From: Streptosporangiaceae bacterium
GTDB lineage: Bacteria; Actinomycetota; Actinomycetes; Streptosporangiales; Streptosporangiaceae
Length of the DNA: 62,929 nucleotides
Direction of reading: 5' to 3'
Assembly (NCBI GenBank): GCA_025934375.1
Contig: JAICYD010000024.1
Coordinates: 1 to 62,929, forward strand
The position numbers and the translations under genes are program-made. Numbering within the stretch: position 1 is the first letter of the stretch; each line of letters begins with the position of its first letter. Below are positions 10,070 to 18,787 of this stretch, one piece after another. Below the pieces are notes generated by a model that had not been told where the DNA came from, searched no databases, and saw nothing but the letters and a program-made list of their open reading frames with translations.

Positions 10070-11269
10070 ATGACCTTGACCAGGCCGTGGGCGCGGGTCG
10101 CGCTGGCGATGTTCGCGGTGGGCTGGGGCGCCAACCAGTTCTCTCCGATGCTGATCGTGTACCGGCACGCCCTGGGTATCGGCCCGGGGCCGGTAGCGGG
10201 CCTGTTCGCGATCTACGCGGCGGCCCTCATCCCGGGCCTGCTGGCCGGCGGGCCAGCCTCCGACTGGTGGGGCCGGCGCGCCGTCGTCGTCCCGTTCACC
10301 TTGCTGTCCCCGGTGGCCACGCTCCTACTGATGCTTGGCCGTGACTCGCTGCTCCTCCTGGCGGCCGGACGGGCGCTGGGGGGATTGTGCTCCGGTGCCG
10401 TCTTCGGCGCGGCGACCGCGTGGATACGGGACCTGTCCCGAGATGAAGGGAGCAGCGCGCGCCGCGCCGCGCTCGCCCTGAGCGCGGGCTTCGGGCTGGG
10501 GCCGGTGGTGGCGGCGTTCCTCGCCCAGTGGGCGCCGGCCCCCCTTGTCGTCCCGTACCTGCCGCACCTTCTGATCGGCACCGCCGCGCTGGTGATCCTG
10601 CTGCCCACTCCGGGCCCGCGCCGGGGAGCGGCGATCATCAGCCCGCAAGACGATCGCCCGGTCCGCGGCCAGGGGCGCGGGGCGGGGGGCTTTCCGCCCG
10701 CCGCGGTCCGGTCTTCCCGTTTCTGGCTGACGGTCGCGCCCGCCGCGCCCGTGGTGTTCGGGTCGGTGGCGCTGGCTATCGTGGTGCTGCCCGCGGAGGT
10801 GACCAGCGCGCGCACGCTGTCGGCCGGGTTCGCGGGCGTGATGGCGGTGCTGGCGTTCGCGGCCGGCATCGGGGTGCAGCCGCTCGCGCGCCGCGTCGAG
10901 GCACGCCGGGCTGGCGCAGCCATCCTCGCCGGGCTGGCCGCCACGGCGGCGGGGGCGGCCGCCGCCGCCGTCGCGGTCGCCGCGACGAACCTGGTCCTCG
11001 CGGGTACCGCCGCCTTGCTGCTCGGCCTCGGCTACGGGTTGTGCCTGGTTTCCGGCTTGCGCCAGGCTGAGCACCTCGCCGGCGCCCACGACAGGGGCGC
11101 CGTGGTGGCCTGCTATTACGTGGTGGCTTACCTCGGCTTCGCCGTCCCGTACGCCATCGACGGCCTGAATGGCGCCCTCGGCGAGAGTAGCGCGCTGGCC
11201 GCCGCGGCCGGGGGAGCGGTCGCGCTCCTCGCCTGGACCTGGGCGCGGCGACCGGTGACGCCCTCGTGA
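10070..11269 (+). CDS. MFS family transporter
   Basis: A 399-residue integral membrane protein of the major facilitator superfamily, starting at ATG 10070. It has about 12 hydrophobic segments. The signature loop between segments 2 and 3 is present as GGPASDWWGRRAVV, and an Arg-rich segment 4 region (GRALGGLCSGAVFGAATAWI) follows. A hydrophilic loop with Arg/Gly-rich sequence lies around residues 180-215. It probably exports a small molecule by proton antiport; the substrate cannot be told. It is transcribed alone, divergent from the DUF1203 gene, and its 3' end faces the HNH gene with an 84-bp gap. Confidence 0.85.
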   Translation: MTLTRPWARVALAMFAVGWGANQFSPMLIVYRHALGIGPGPVAGLFAIYAAALIPGLLAGGPASDWWGRRAVVVPFTLLSPVATLLLMLGRDSLLLLAAGRALGGLCSGAVFGAATAWIRDLSRDEGSSARRAALALSAGFGLGPVVAAFLAQWAPAPLVVPYLPHLLIGTAALVILLPTPGPRRGAAIISPQDDRPVRGQGRGAGGFPPAAVRSSRFWLTVAPAAPVVFGSVALAIVVLPAEVTSARTLSAGFAGVMAVLAFAAGIGVQPLARRVEARRAGAAILAGLAATAAGAAAAAVAVAATNLVLAGTAALLLGLGYGLCLVSGLRQAEHLAGAHDRGAVVACYYVVAYLGFAVPYAIDGLNGALGESSALAAAAGGAVALLAWTWARRPVTPS

Positions 11270-11353
11270 GCGCGGTCACCGAGCCGGGCGGCGTGGCCGT
11301 TGACATGCGCGTCCCCCGATCTTCAGCCAAAGGCGGATGACACTTGCCTAGCG

Positions 11354-13186
11354 TCAGGCGGGGTATCGCCAAGGCTCCTGGGCGTAGGCGCGGCCGGACG
11401 GGGTGGTCCACTGGATCCATCCGGGCCTTGGCTGGGTGACGGTCCAGTCATCGGATTGCTTGAGCTGGTGACACGAGCGGCTGCAGGCCCACCCGTTGCA
11501 GCCGCAAGTGCGGCCGCCTTGCTCGAATGGCACGGCGTGCTCGAAGTCGGACTCGCCTGCCTGGCGGGCGCAGGTGGGGAAGCCGCAGGTGCCGTCCCTG
11601 ACGTGGATGAGGTGGCGGAGCCGGCTGCCCGGGTCGTGGCCGGGGGACTCGTACCGGTGGTCGCATTCGCCGGTCGGGACGGGGTGCAGGTCCACCGTGA
11701 ACGCGCGGGCATCGCCGGGCCCGGACGACCCGGGCAGGGTAAGGATCCAATGCCCGTGGCCGCCAGAGGGTCCCGGCTCGCCGCTCGGGGAGAAGGTAGC
11801 CCGGCTGGGTCGCGGCGGCCCGTCACGTTCTCCCTCGCGGGCAGCCGTTGCGCTGGCGGCCTTGCGGGGCTTGCAGCATCCGTGGCCGATCGCGTGTCCG
11901 TTCTCGTCCACGATGGTGACGCAGAACTGGCTGCGGGGGTCGCGGGCGGCGGCCTCGGCTAGCTCGCGGGCGAGGTGGGGGTCGAGGATGCCGAGGCCGC
12001 GTGCCTCGCCGGGCCGCTGGGCGCGGCCGAGGACGCTGAGCAGGGGGATGTCCAGGGCGGGCAGGGTTAGGTTGGCCCGTGCCGCGAACGCGGGACCGGG
12101 ATCAGCGGCGCCCGCGCGGCCGGGGCCGTCGCCGCCGGGGTCGCGGTCATCGCGGGCGGCCACGCCGGATGCCGGCTGGTCCCCGGCATCCGGGGCTGCG
12201 GGCTGGCCGGCCGCCTCGGGGTTCCCGCCCACCGCGCCATCCTGGTCAGCGGCGTCCTCGGCGTTAAAGCGGGCGATGCGCGCGTCCGCTGGGACGCCGT
12301 TGAGGATGTCTAGGTAGGCGGCGACGCGCAGGATGTCGATATAGCGCTTCACGCCGGCCGCGCGGTAGTCCTGGGCGCGGGCTTCCACGTTGGCCATGGC
12401 GGCCAGCGCCTCATCGGCGGGCAACTCCCGGCCGGCCACGGCACAGGCGCCGGAGGTCTCGCGCCAAAACTGCACACGGGCATGATCTCGCTCGGCCTTC
12501 TCCCGCCGCCTCCGCGCTCCCTCAGGGTCAACGGCGCACACGGCTCGCTGGACCAAGCGGAGCAGGTCCGCCCACGTCTTGCACCTGGCGAGGCCGGCCA
12601 GGATGACCTGCTCAGCTCGCGCGAGATGGTCGGCGTCGGTCAGGACGTCGGTCTCCTCGACGATCATCCGAGCCTTGCCGGGGTTGAGGCGCCCCTGATT
12701 GAGAGCGTCCCCGATCCGGGGCAGTCGCGCTTCCAGGGACCAGGCGCGATGGATCAGCTTTCGCGCTCCGACGACTGAGGTGCCAAGCTGGAGCGACACC
12801 TCCCGAGCGAGGTCGTCATCCCACTGCGCCGACAGCCCGGAATCGGCGGCCGCACCGCCCGCTTCCGGGTCGGGGCGGCGGCGGATCAGCTCACGGACCA
12901 CGGCCAGCTTGCGTGACTCCACCAAGCAGCCGACCGACTCCCACTGGCCGAGGATCCCGAAGGCCTCGTCATCGCTCGCGCCAGGGCAGGAACCATCCGG
13001 CCCGGATACGTCGCTGAGCACCATGACCTGCCAGGCGTTCGGCACCGCCCGGTCACTGGAACGGCCCTGCGCGAACAGTGCCAGCCGGGAATCACGCGGG
13101 GACGGCCCGAATAGGTCCCCGCGGAAGAAGAAGTCGTCGCTCCCGAAGCCTGCTGTGTTTCCGAAGCCCGTGTTTCCGAAGCCCAC
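11354..13186 (-). CDS. DUF222 / HNH endonuclease domain protein (13E12 type)
   Basis: A 610-residue protein starting at GTG 13186, which has GGGAGG six bases upstream. The N-terminus carries a GFGNT repeat (residues 2-15) encoded by short direct DNA repeats. A DUF222 region follows (about 70-400, with VSLQLGTSVVGARKLIHRAW and LNQGRLNPGKARMI). A hydrophilic Gly/Ala/Asp-rich linker comes next, then a C-terminal HNH nuclease motif (about 535-585) with DGTCGFPTCAR, DFEHAVPFEQGG and SCHQLKQ supplying the metal and zinc ligands. The family is abundant in actinobacteria and often multicopy; suggested roles are mobile-element or DNA-repair nucleases. No terminal inverted repeats were seen around it. 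Confidence 0.88.
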   Translation of the reverse strand: MGFGNTGFGNTAGFGSDDFFFRGDLFGPSPRDSRLALFAQGRSSDRAVPNAWQVMVLSDVSGPDGSCPGASDDEAFGILGQWESVGCLVESRKLAVVRELIRRRPDPEAGGAAADSGLSAQWDDDLAREVSLQLGTSVVGARKLIHRAWSLEARLPRIGDALNQGRLNPGKARMIVEETDVLTDADHLARAEQVILAGLARCKTWADLLRLVQRAVCAVDPEGARRRREKAERDHARVQFWRETSGACAVAGRELPADEALAAMANVEARAQDYRAAGVKRYIDILRVAAYLDILNGVPADARIARFNAEDAADQDGAVGGNPEAAGQPAAPDAGDQPASGVAARDDRDPGGDGPGRAGAADPGPAFAARANLTLPALDIPLLSVLGRAQRPGEARGLGILDPHLARELAEAAARDPRSQFCVTIVDENGHAIGHGCCKPRKAASATAAREGERDGPPRPSRATFSPSGEPGPSGGHGHWILTLPGSSGPGDARAFTVDLHPVPTGECDHRYESPGHDPGSRLRHLIHVRDGTCGFPTCARQAGESDFEHAVPFEQGGRTCGCNGWACSRSCHQLKQSDDWTVTQPRPGWIQWTTPSGRAYAQEPWRYPA

Positions 13187-13258
13187 CGTTCACCTCCCTG
13201 AGGCCATAAGGTGTGCATGTCGAATGAGCTACTTCGAATTCTATCACGATTACGCGCC

Positions 13259-13897
13259 TCAGCGGGCGCGCAGGACCGCCCAGCTTCCCCAGTAGGCCTC
13301 GCTGGTGGTCGCGTCCCAGGCCCGGCCGGCCGCTGCCGTCATCGCGTCGATGAGCAGCTCCGCGCGCAGGTGGAAAGGGGCGCCAGTCCCGAGTGCGTTG
13401 GACCACACGAGCACCGCCCCGTCCGCCATGACCCGCGCGACTTCGCCGGCGAACAGCGGCCCGTCCCCGATCACGACCGCGTTGGCGCACCCGTCGGGCA
13501 GGGGCAGCCGCGACGCGTCCGCCTGGACGCGGTGGCGCGCGGGCGAGCGGGCCAGCATCCCGCGCGACAGGTCCACCGCCAGCACTGGCTGCCAGTGCGC
13601 GGCGATCAGCTCGGTGAGCAGCCCGGTCCCGGACGCGATCTCCACCGCTCGCCCGGCCGGGAACGGCCCGCCGCGGGCCAGCGCGTCCGCGAGCACCGGG
13701 GGCCGGTAGCCGCCCCGGTCACCTTCCCAGCTGGCGGCCATCGCGTCGAACTCGGCCGCCATCCCGGCCGCCTCGTCCCGGGACCAGGTCCCGGGCTCCA
13801 GCGCGAGGCGCCGGGCTCGTTCCTGCGACTGCGCGGCCTCGGCGCGCACTGGCTTTCCGGGCGGCGATGCGACCGCCCGTGGCAGCGTCCGGATCAT
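13259..13897 (-). CDS. Class I SAM-dependent methyltransferase
   Basis: A 212-residue protein. I chose ATG 13897 because the sequence before it is Arg/Pro-rich antisense-like material. The SAM-binding fold is shown by motif I AVEIASGTGLLTELIA (about residues 75-90), motif II VLAVDLS, and a following ADASRLPLPDG. The first 60 residues (WSRDEAAGMAAEFDAMAASW) look like an N-terminal helical cap. The substrate is unknown. It lies between the HNH gene and a fragment of an SRPBCC gene, both of which carry signs of rearrangement, so the neighbourhood says little about its role. Confidence 0.75.
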   Translation of the reverse strand: MIRTLPRAVASPPGKPVRAEAAQSQERARRLALEPGTWSRDEAAGMAAEFDAMAASWEGDRGGYRPPVLADALARGGPFPAGRAVEIASGTGLLTELIAAHWQPVLAVDLSRGMLARSPARHRVQADASRLPLPDGCANAVVIGDGPLFAGEVARVMADGAVLVWSNALGTGAPFHLRAELLIDAMTAAAGRAWDATTSEAYWGSWAVLRAR

Positions 13898-13965
13898 GCT
13901 TCCTATCTTGCGCGCTCGCGGGCCGGCCCGCCGCGATCTGCGCCTCGGTTTCCTACCATGGGCCA

Positions 13966-14048
13966 GTGGCATCGGAAAGCGCCGCGATCGGCATCGTCGC
14001 CCCGGCGGAGCGGGTCTGGGAGGTGATCCTCGCCCCGGCCGCCGCCCC
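13966..14048 (+). pseudogene. Truncated SRPBCC/polyketide cyclase N-terminus
   Basis: From GTG 13966 the plus strand reads VASESAAIGIVAPAERVWEV, the typical first strand and helix of SRPBCC/START-type lipid-binding proteins. It then dissolves into Ala-rich sequence and runs into the antisense 3' end of the esterase at 14067. Only about 26 of the usual 140-150 residues remain, so I read it as a gene fragment left by a deletion. Confidence 0.5.
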
Positions 14049-14066
14049 GGCTGCCGCGGCGGCGGT

Positions 14067-14999
14067 TCAGCCGCGGATGAGGGCGCCGAAGCGCGCGCAG
14101 CTTTCCTCGATCGCCGCCAGGGCGGCGGGGGAGACCCCGCCGAGGTCGAAGAAGCCATGGATCATGCCCGCGTAGCAGCGGACGTCGGCCCGCGCCCCGG
14201 CGGCCTCCATTGCCTTGCCGTAAGCCTCGCCCTCATCGCGCAGCGGGTCGAACTCCGCCGTGAGGATGATCGCGGGCGGTAGCCCGGACAAGTCGCCGTA
14301 CAACGGCGACAGCCGGGGGTCGGTGATGTCGGGCGCGCCGCCGGCGTAGTGACCGAGGAACCAGTCAATCGAGTCCTGCTCCAGCAGGTAGCCCTTCGCG
14401 TTCTCGGCGCGCGAGGGGTAGCCGCCCCTCGCGTCGACCGACGGGTAGATGAGCAGCTGCCCGGCCAGCGGCGTGCCGTCCCGGGTGAGCTGCTGGGCGG
14501 CGATCGCCGCGAGGTTGCCGCCCGCGCTGTCGCCGGCCACCGCGACCCGCCCGTCACCGCCGAGATCGCCGGGGTGGCCGGCGATCCAGCGGGCCGCGGC
14601 CACGGCGTCGTCAGCCGCGGCCGGGAAGGGATGCTCGGGGGCGAGCCGGTAGTCCGTGGCCACCACCACCGCCTGGGCGCCGCGGCACAGGTTGCGGGCC
14701 ATGTTGTCGTGGGTGTCGAGGTCACCGATGACCCAGCCGCCACCATGGAAGAAGGCGATGACGGGGAACGGCCCGGCGCCCTCGGGCCGGTAGACCCGCG
14801 CCCGCAGGCTGCCCGTGGCCCCGGGAACGTCGCGATCCTCGACGCTGGCCACCGGGACGACCTGCTCCGGGGCGCGAACGCTCTGGGTCAGCTGCAGGTA
14901 GGTGGCGCGCCCGGCCTCGGGCGTGCCCTCGTGCATGGGCGGGGCGCCCATCTCGCCCAGCATGGCGAGCATGGCGGCGATGTGCGGGTCGACGGGCAT
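14067..14999 (-). CDS. Alpha/beta hydrolase, hormone-sensitive lipase family esterase
   Basis: A 310-residue enzyme starting at ATG 14999, with AAGGAG at a good distance upstream. The HSL-family oxyanion motif HGGGW is near residue 80, the nucleophile motif GDSAGGN near 155, the acid in EFDPLRDEG near 250 and the His in MIHGFF near 282, so the catalytic triad is complete. It should hydrolyse short or medium acyl esters in the cytoplasm. It lies 71 bp downstream of a Baeyer-Villiger monooxygenase on the same strand. That pairing suggests it splits the ester made by the monooxygenase into an acid and an alcohol. Confidence 0.9.
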   Translation of the reverse strand: MPVDPHIAAMLAMLGEMGAPPMHEGTPEAGRATYLQLTQSVRAPEQVVPVASVEDRDVPGATGSLRARVYRPEGAGPFPVIAFFHGGGWVIGDLDTHDNMARNLCRGAQAVVVATDYRLAPEHPFPAAADDAVAAARWIAGHPGDLGGDGRVAVAGDSAGGNLAAIAAQQLTRDGTPLAGQLLIYPSVDARGGYPSRAENAKGYLLEQDSIDWFLGHYAGGAPDITDPRLSPLYGDLSGLPPAIILTAEFDPLRDEGEAYGKAMEAAGARADVRCYAGMIHGFFDLGGVSPAALAAIEESCARFGALIRG

Positions 15000-15070
15000 G
15001 GGCGTTCTCCTTGACGTCGTCGTTGGCGAAGGATAGGGCGGGGGCCTCAGCCGCGGGCTCAGCAGTACGC

Positions 15071-16567
15071 TCAGCTGTAAACAAGGGACCCGTCGTCGAG
15101 GTCGGCCTTGGGCAGGACGTCCCGCTCCTGGAAGTACTCCAGGAAGTGGATCCACGGCTCCCGGTCGCCCTGCTTGAACAAGGTGTCCTGCGCTCGCATG
15201 ATGTAGCCGGCGCTGAAGTTCTCCGGGTCGCAGAACGGAAGCCGCTCCATCCCGGCGTCCTGCGGCCGCAGGGTCGGCACCACCATGGTGGCGCCCGCCG
15301 CGTCCATCCGCTCCAGCATCGCGGACACGAGGTCACAGACCATGTCGGCGCGCAGCGTCCAGCTGTAGCGCAGGTAGCCGAACACGTAGGCCATGTTGGG
15401 CACCCCGCTGATCATGACGCCGCGCCAGGTGACCCGGTCGGTGAAGTCAACCGGCTCGCCGTCCACGGCGAACGCGACGTCGCCGAACAGCGACATGGTA
15501 AAGCCCGTCGCGGTGACGACGATGTCGGCGGCGATCTCCTCGCCGGAGCTGACCCGGATCCCGGTCTCGGTGAACGTGTCGATGGTGTCGGTGACGATCG
15601 ACGCCTTGCCTGCGCGCAGCGCCGTGAAGAAGTCGCCCTCCGGGACGACGCCGATGCGCTGCTGCCACGGCCGGTAGCGCGGGGTGAAGTGCTTGTCGAT
15701 GTCGAATCCCTCGGGCAGTTGCGGGCGCATCGACTCCATGAAGAACTCGTGGAGCGCGCTGGGGTCTTCGCGCGCGGTCTTCACGAGCGTGTCCTGCACG
15801 GCGATGTGGGCCTCGCGGAGGTTCTCGAAGGTCAATTCCCCCGGGCCAAGCTCGGCGGCGAGCTGGTCTTCGCTGGGCGGGGCGAGGAAGTAGGAAGGGG
15901 AGCGCTGGAGCATCGTCACGTGCGCCGCGTCCTGCGCGATCGCGGGGATCAGCGTCGCGGCCGTCGCGCCGGAGCCGATCACGATGACCCGCTTGCCAGT
16001 GACGTCGAGGTCCTCGGGCCAGCGTTGCGGGTGCACCAGCACGCCCCGGTACCGGTCCAGGCCCGGCCACTGGGGCCGGTGGGGCTTGTCGTGATTGTAG
16101 TAGCCGGGGCACATCCACAAGAAGTCAGTGGTGTACCGCAGCCGTTCGCCGGTGTCGGCCCGGGTGACCTCCACGGTCCACCGCCGGTCGGCGGTGGACC
16201 AGCCGGCCGAGGTGACCTTGTGCCGGTACCGGATGTGCTCGTCGAGGCCTTCCTCGGCGATGACCTCATCGAGGTAGGACAAGATCGCCGGGCCGGAGGC
16301 GATCGCCGGGCCCTGCCACGGCTTGAACCGGTAGCCGTAGGTGAACAGGTCGCTATCGGAGCGCACCCCCGGGTACCGGTGGGTCCACCAGGTCCCGCCG
16401 TGACCGTCCTTGGCCTCCAGGATGAGGACGCTCCGGCCGGGGAACCGCTCCCGCATGTAGTGCGCCGCGCCGATGCCGGAGACCCCGGCCCCGATGATGA
16501 GGATGTCGGCGTGGCCGGCCTCCTGGACCTCCTGGCTGGGAGCCGTCCCGGGTGCGGTGGTGGTCAT
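15071..16567 (-). CDS. Flavin-containing Baeyer-Villiger-type monooxygenase
   Basis: A 498-residue enzyme starting at ATG 16567, with GGAGG nine bases upstream. The FAD site is GAGVSGIGAAHYM near residues 25-37 and the NADPH site is VIGSGATAATLIPAIA near 190-205. The Baeyer-Villiger fingerprint F-x-G-x3-H-x3-W-P is present as YRGVLVHPQRWP just before the second Rossmann motif, with Tyr for Phe. It should insert oxygen next to a ketone carbonyl to make an ester or lactone, using NADPH and O2. The esterase downstream would finish the conversion, and the two probably form an operon. The ketone substrate is not known. Confidence 0.88.
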   Translation of the reverse strand: MTTTAPGTAPSQEVQEAGHADILIIGAGVSGIGAAHYMRERFPGRSVLILEAKDGHGGTWWTHRYPGVRSDSDLFTYGYRFKPWQGPAIASGPAILSYLDEVIAEEGLDEHIRYRHKVTSAGWSTADRRWTVEVTRADTGERLRYTTDFLWMCPGYYNHDKPHRPQWPGLDRYRGVLVHPQRWPEDLDVTGKRVIVIGSGATAATLIPAIAQDAAHVTMLQRSPSYFLAPPSEDQLAAELGPGELTFENLREAHIAVQDTLVKTAREDPSALHEFFMESMRPQLPEGFDIDKHFTPRYRPWQQRIGVVPEGDFFTALRAGKASIVTDTIDTFTETGIRVSSGEEIAADIVVTATGFTMSLFGDVAFAVDGEPVDFTDRVTWRGVMISGVPNMAYVFGYLRYSWTLRADMVCDLVSAMLERMDAAGATMVVPTLRPQDAGMERLPFCDPENFSAGYIMRAQDTLFKQGDREPWIHFLEYFQERDVLPKADLDDGSLVYS

Positions 16568-16996
16568 CGGGCGTACCTCCAAGGGATCGTCGTCGATCAC
16601 GTCTCACGGTAAATCGGTGACGTCGCCGCGTCCACCTGGGAGGCGAGCCAATCGCGGGGCGGCGGCCCCGCGACCGTCTTCCATCTCACTCATGCGGAGA
16701 TGGCAGGCGGTTCCCGGGACGGCCGCGCCGGGCTGGACCCGGTCGGAGACGGGTGCTGTGGCTTACCACGCGGGCGTTTGCCGTGGCTTACCACGCGGAC
16801 GTTGCCGGCGCTGGTGGCGGTGTCCGGCGGGCAGTTGCACCGCAGCGTGGACGACGGCGCGCACTGGGCTCTCGTCACCGTCGCGGCACCCGCCTGAGCA
16901 GCAACTTATGTCGAACGGGGCATGGACGCGGGGGGCTGCAGTGGCGAGAATGCAGATGCCGGGAATCTGCGGCAAGTCATACCCTGGGAGGCGAAA
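16568..16996. other. Intergenic region with a direct repeat and a gene fragment
   Basis: It holds the divergent upstream regions of the monooxygenase and the secreted SnoaL-like protein. A direct repeat (GTGGCTTACCACGCGG and a near copy) occupies about 16757-16796. A BNR-like gene fragment lies beside it at 16780-16897. No intact gene is present. Confidence 0.5.
16780..16897 (+). pseudogene. C-terminal fragment of a BNR/sialidase-like repeat protein
   Basis: The frame ends LPALVAVSGGQLHRSVDDGA followed by HWALVTVAAPA and a stop. S-x-D-x-G-x-x-W is the Asp-box (BNR) motif of sialidase-like propellers. Only one blade is left and no start is visible, so it looks like the tail of a larger lost gene. 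Confidence 0.4.
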
Positions 16997-17557
16997 TTGA
17001 ATCACTGGTCACTGGCCAGGTCCCTTCGTTCCAGGCTGGCGGTCGCCATCGCCGCCTGCCTCGCGCTCCTCGCCGGGGGCGTGGTCGCGGTGTCGTCAGG
17101 CGCGTCGGCGAGCACGCGCCCGGGGCACCCGTTCCACCTCACGGCGCAGGACGCGTCGCGGTGGATGAAGGGCTACCTGAACGCATGGGAAACGCGCGAC
17201 GCGGACGCGGTTGTCAAGCTCTTCACGCCCAACGGCGTTTACCAGTCCCTCCCCGGTGATCCCACGCAGACATTCGTCGGCCGCCCCGCGATTCACAAGT
17301 ACTGGTTCGACGTGACCAGGCCGCAGTCGCAGATCACTGGCATCCAGGGCAGGCCTATCGTCGACGGAAATCGCGCGTCGGTGGAGATATGGGTGAAGTT
17401 CGTCGACCCGGTGTATAACCCCGACGGGGACCACAAGATCACGCTGCTGGAGACTAACGTCCTCACGTTCGCGTCGAGCCGGCTGGTCTCCAAGAATGTC
17501 GAGTACTGGAACATCCTGACCGGCTGGCACTCACCGCCGCCCGGCTGGGGCAGGTGA
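16997..17557 (+). CDS. Secreted SnoaL/NTF2-like protein
   Basis: A 186-residue protein. TTG 16997 is chosen because GGGAGG lies seven bases upstream and the reading from there starts with a proper signal peptide: SLARSLRSRLAVAIAACLAL and a small-residue cleavage region near SGASAS (residues 35-40). The mature part is an NTF2/SnoaL-like cone fold with RWMKGYLNAWETRDADAVVK near residue 55, then GVYQS and a final VEYWNILTGW. Such folds serve as isomerases, hydrolases or binding proteins; the catalytic role here is unknown. It probably acts outside the cytoplasm. A strong hairpin lies just downstream. Confidence 0.75.
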   Translation: MNHWSLARSLRSRLAVAIAACLALLAGGVVAVSSGASASTRPGHPFHLTAQDASRWMKGYLNAWETRDADAVVKLFTPNGVYQSLPGDPTQTFVGRPAIHKYWFDVTRPQSQITGIQGRPIVDGNRASVEIWVKFVDPVYNPDGDHKITLLETNVLTFASSRLVSKNVEYWNILTGWHSPPPGWGR

Positions 17558-17590
17558 CGGGCGCGGGCGATCGCCTGCCCGCGTCAAACT

Positions 17591-17643
17591 CCGGGGTCCC
17601 GCCTCTTCCCAGGCAAGCAAGCACCTGGGAGGGGCGGGACCGG
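17591..17643. terminator. Strong stem-loop, probable terminator
   Basis: A long inverted repeat (CCGGGGTCCCGCCTCTTCCC facing GGGAGGGGCGGGACCGG) forms a GC-rich stem of about 18 bp around the loop CAAGCAAGCA. It sits 33 bp after the stop of the secreted SnoaL-like gene. It lacks a U-run, as is common for actinobacterial terminators. Confidence 0.65.
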
Positions 17644-17708
17644 TCAATGCACGGCACGGTTGGCAACGGGATAGCAAGCCGGTGACAAAGTGGCACAAGG
17701 AGAATGAG

Positions 17709-18572
17709 ATGGCTCAACGGCCTGGGGGGACTGCCCTGCTCGATGCCTACTTCGAGGCGCTCGGCAGCGGGGACCCGGGGCGGCTGCCACTGGCGGACGG
17801 GGCGCGGTACACCGAGAACGGGCAGGACATCCCGTTCGGGGCCGGCGCGTGGGCCACGGTGACCGGGGTCGCGAGGCAACGGGCGGTCACGCTGGCTGAT
17901 CCCGAGGAGGGGCAGCAGGCCGGGTGGGGCCTGGTCAGCGAGGGCGGCGCGGACGTGCTGCTCGCGGTGCGGCTGCGGGCGGACGCCGCGGGCCTGATCA
18001 GTGAGGCGGAGGCCTTCGCGGTGCGGTCGCCGATGTTCGGGCGCTCGGACTTCCCCGCGCGGCTGCGCGAGCCGAGCCCGCAGGTCGGCGAGGTCATCGA
18101 GCCCGCGTCGCGGGCGAGCCGGGCCGAGCTCGTGGCCGCCGCGGACGCGTACTTCGACGGGGTGCAAGACGATGACGCGGACCGGATCCCGGCCGCCGAT
18201 GACTGCCCGCGGATAGAGAACGGGGTGCGGACGGTGCTCAACCCGGCGGGAGAGGGACACGGCCCGGAAAGCCCGCTTGAGGGGGAGAAGCTAGCCCTGA
18301 GCATCCGCGACCAGGTGCGGCTGATCGGGTTCCCGGCCATCGAGAGGATCCGCGACCGCCGGTACCCGGTCATCGACGTCGAGCGGGGCCTGGTCCTCGG
18401 GGTGGTGCTCTTCGACCACCCGGGGCCGGTGCGCGGCCTGGCGGGCCCGGCACGCTTCGCCGCCCCGAACTCGTACCTGATCTGGGAGCTGTTCAAGGTC
18501 TCCGGGGGCCTCATCCGCCACATCGAGGCGATCATGGCGATGTTCCCCTACGGGATGCGCTCCGGGTGGTGA
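17709..18572 (+). CDS. Tandem SnoaL/NTF2-like domain protein
   Basis: A 287-residue protein starting at ATG 17709; AAGGAG lies seven bases before it, which rejects the in-frame GTG at 17682. It appears to hold two related domains: residues 8-35 (LLDAYFEALGSGDPGRLPLA, then RYTENG) and about 142-170 (AADAYFDGVQDDDADRIPAA, then PRIENG) share the pattern AYF, D, R, P, AD and ENG. This fits an internal duplication of an NTF2-like fold. There is no signal peptide, so it is cytoplasmic. Function is unknown. Its stop codon is the first base triplet of a 15-bp tandem repeat. Confidence 0.7.
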   Translation: MAQRPGGTALLDAYFEALGSGDPGRLPLADGARYTENGQDIPFGAGAWATVTGVARQRAVTLADPEEGQQAGWGLVSEGGADVLLAVRLRADAAGLISEAEAFAVRSPMFGRSDFPARLREPSPQVGEVIEPASRASRAELVAAADAYFDGVQDDDADRIPAADDCPRIENGVRTVLNPAGEGHGPESPLEGEKLALSIRDQVRLIGFPAIERIRDRRYPVIDVERGLVLGVVLFDHPGPVRGLAGPARFAAPNSYLIWELFKVSGGLIRHIEAIMAMFPYGMRSGW

Positions 18573-18630
18573 GGACGCTGCTGGTGAGGGCGCTGCTGGT
18601 GAGGGCGCTGCTGGTGAGGGCGCTGCTGGT
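18571..18630. repeat. 15-bp tandem repeat, four copies
   Basis: Four units of GAGGGCGCTGCTGGT begin at 18571, 18586, 18601 and 18616 with a single base difference in the first. The first unit overlaps the stop codon of the preceding gene. The rest is non-coding. Confidence 0.85.
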
Positions 18631-18787
18631 GACGACAAGGCGCTGAGGGGAGTCTCCACAGGTAAACCACAGGAGTGCTCACAGGTTCGCCCGTGACTCT
18701 GTCCGGTGTCGTTTGCTCGTGGGTAGAGTAACTCCCGTTCCGCCCGGAGCACTTCGGAAATGCCCTGCGCGTCCTTGACAGGTCCAT

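Noticed and set aside
11354..13186. HNH/DUF222 gene as part of an insertion element or intron
   Set aside because: No terminal inverted repeats, target duplication or intron structure was found around it.
13220..13237. TCGAATGAGCTACTTCGA upstream of the HNH gene as a LexA/SOS box
   Set aside because: The TCGAA/TTCGA arms are right but the gap is 8 bp, whereas the actinobacterial SOS box needs 6 (with C and G next to the arms).
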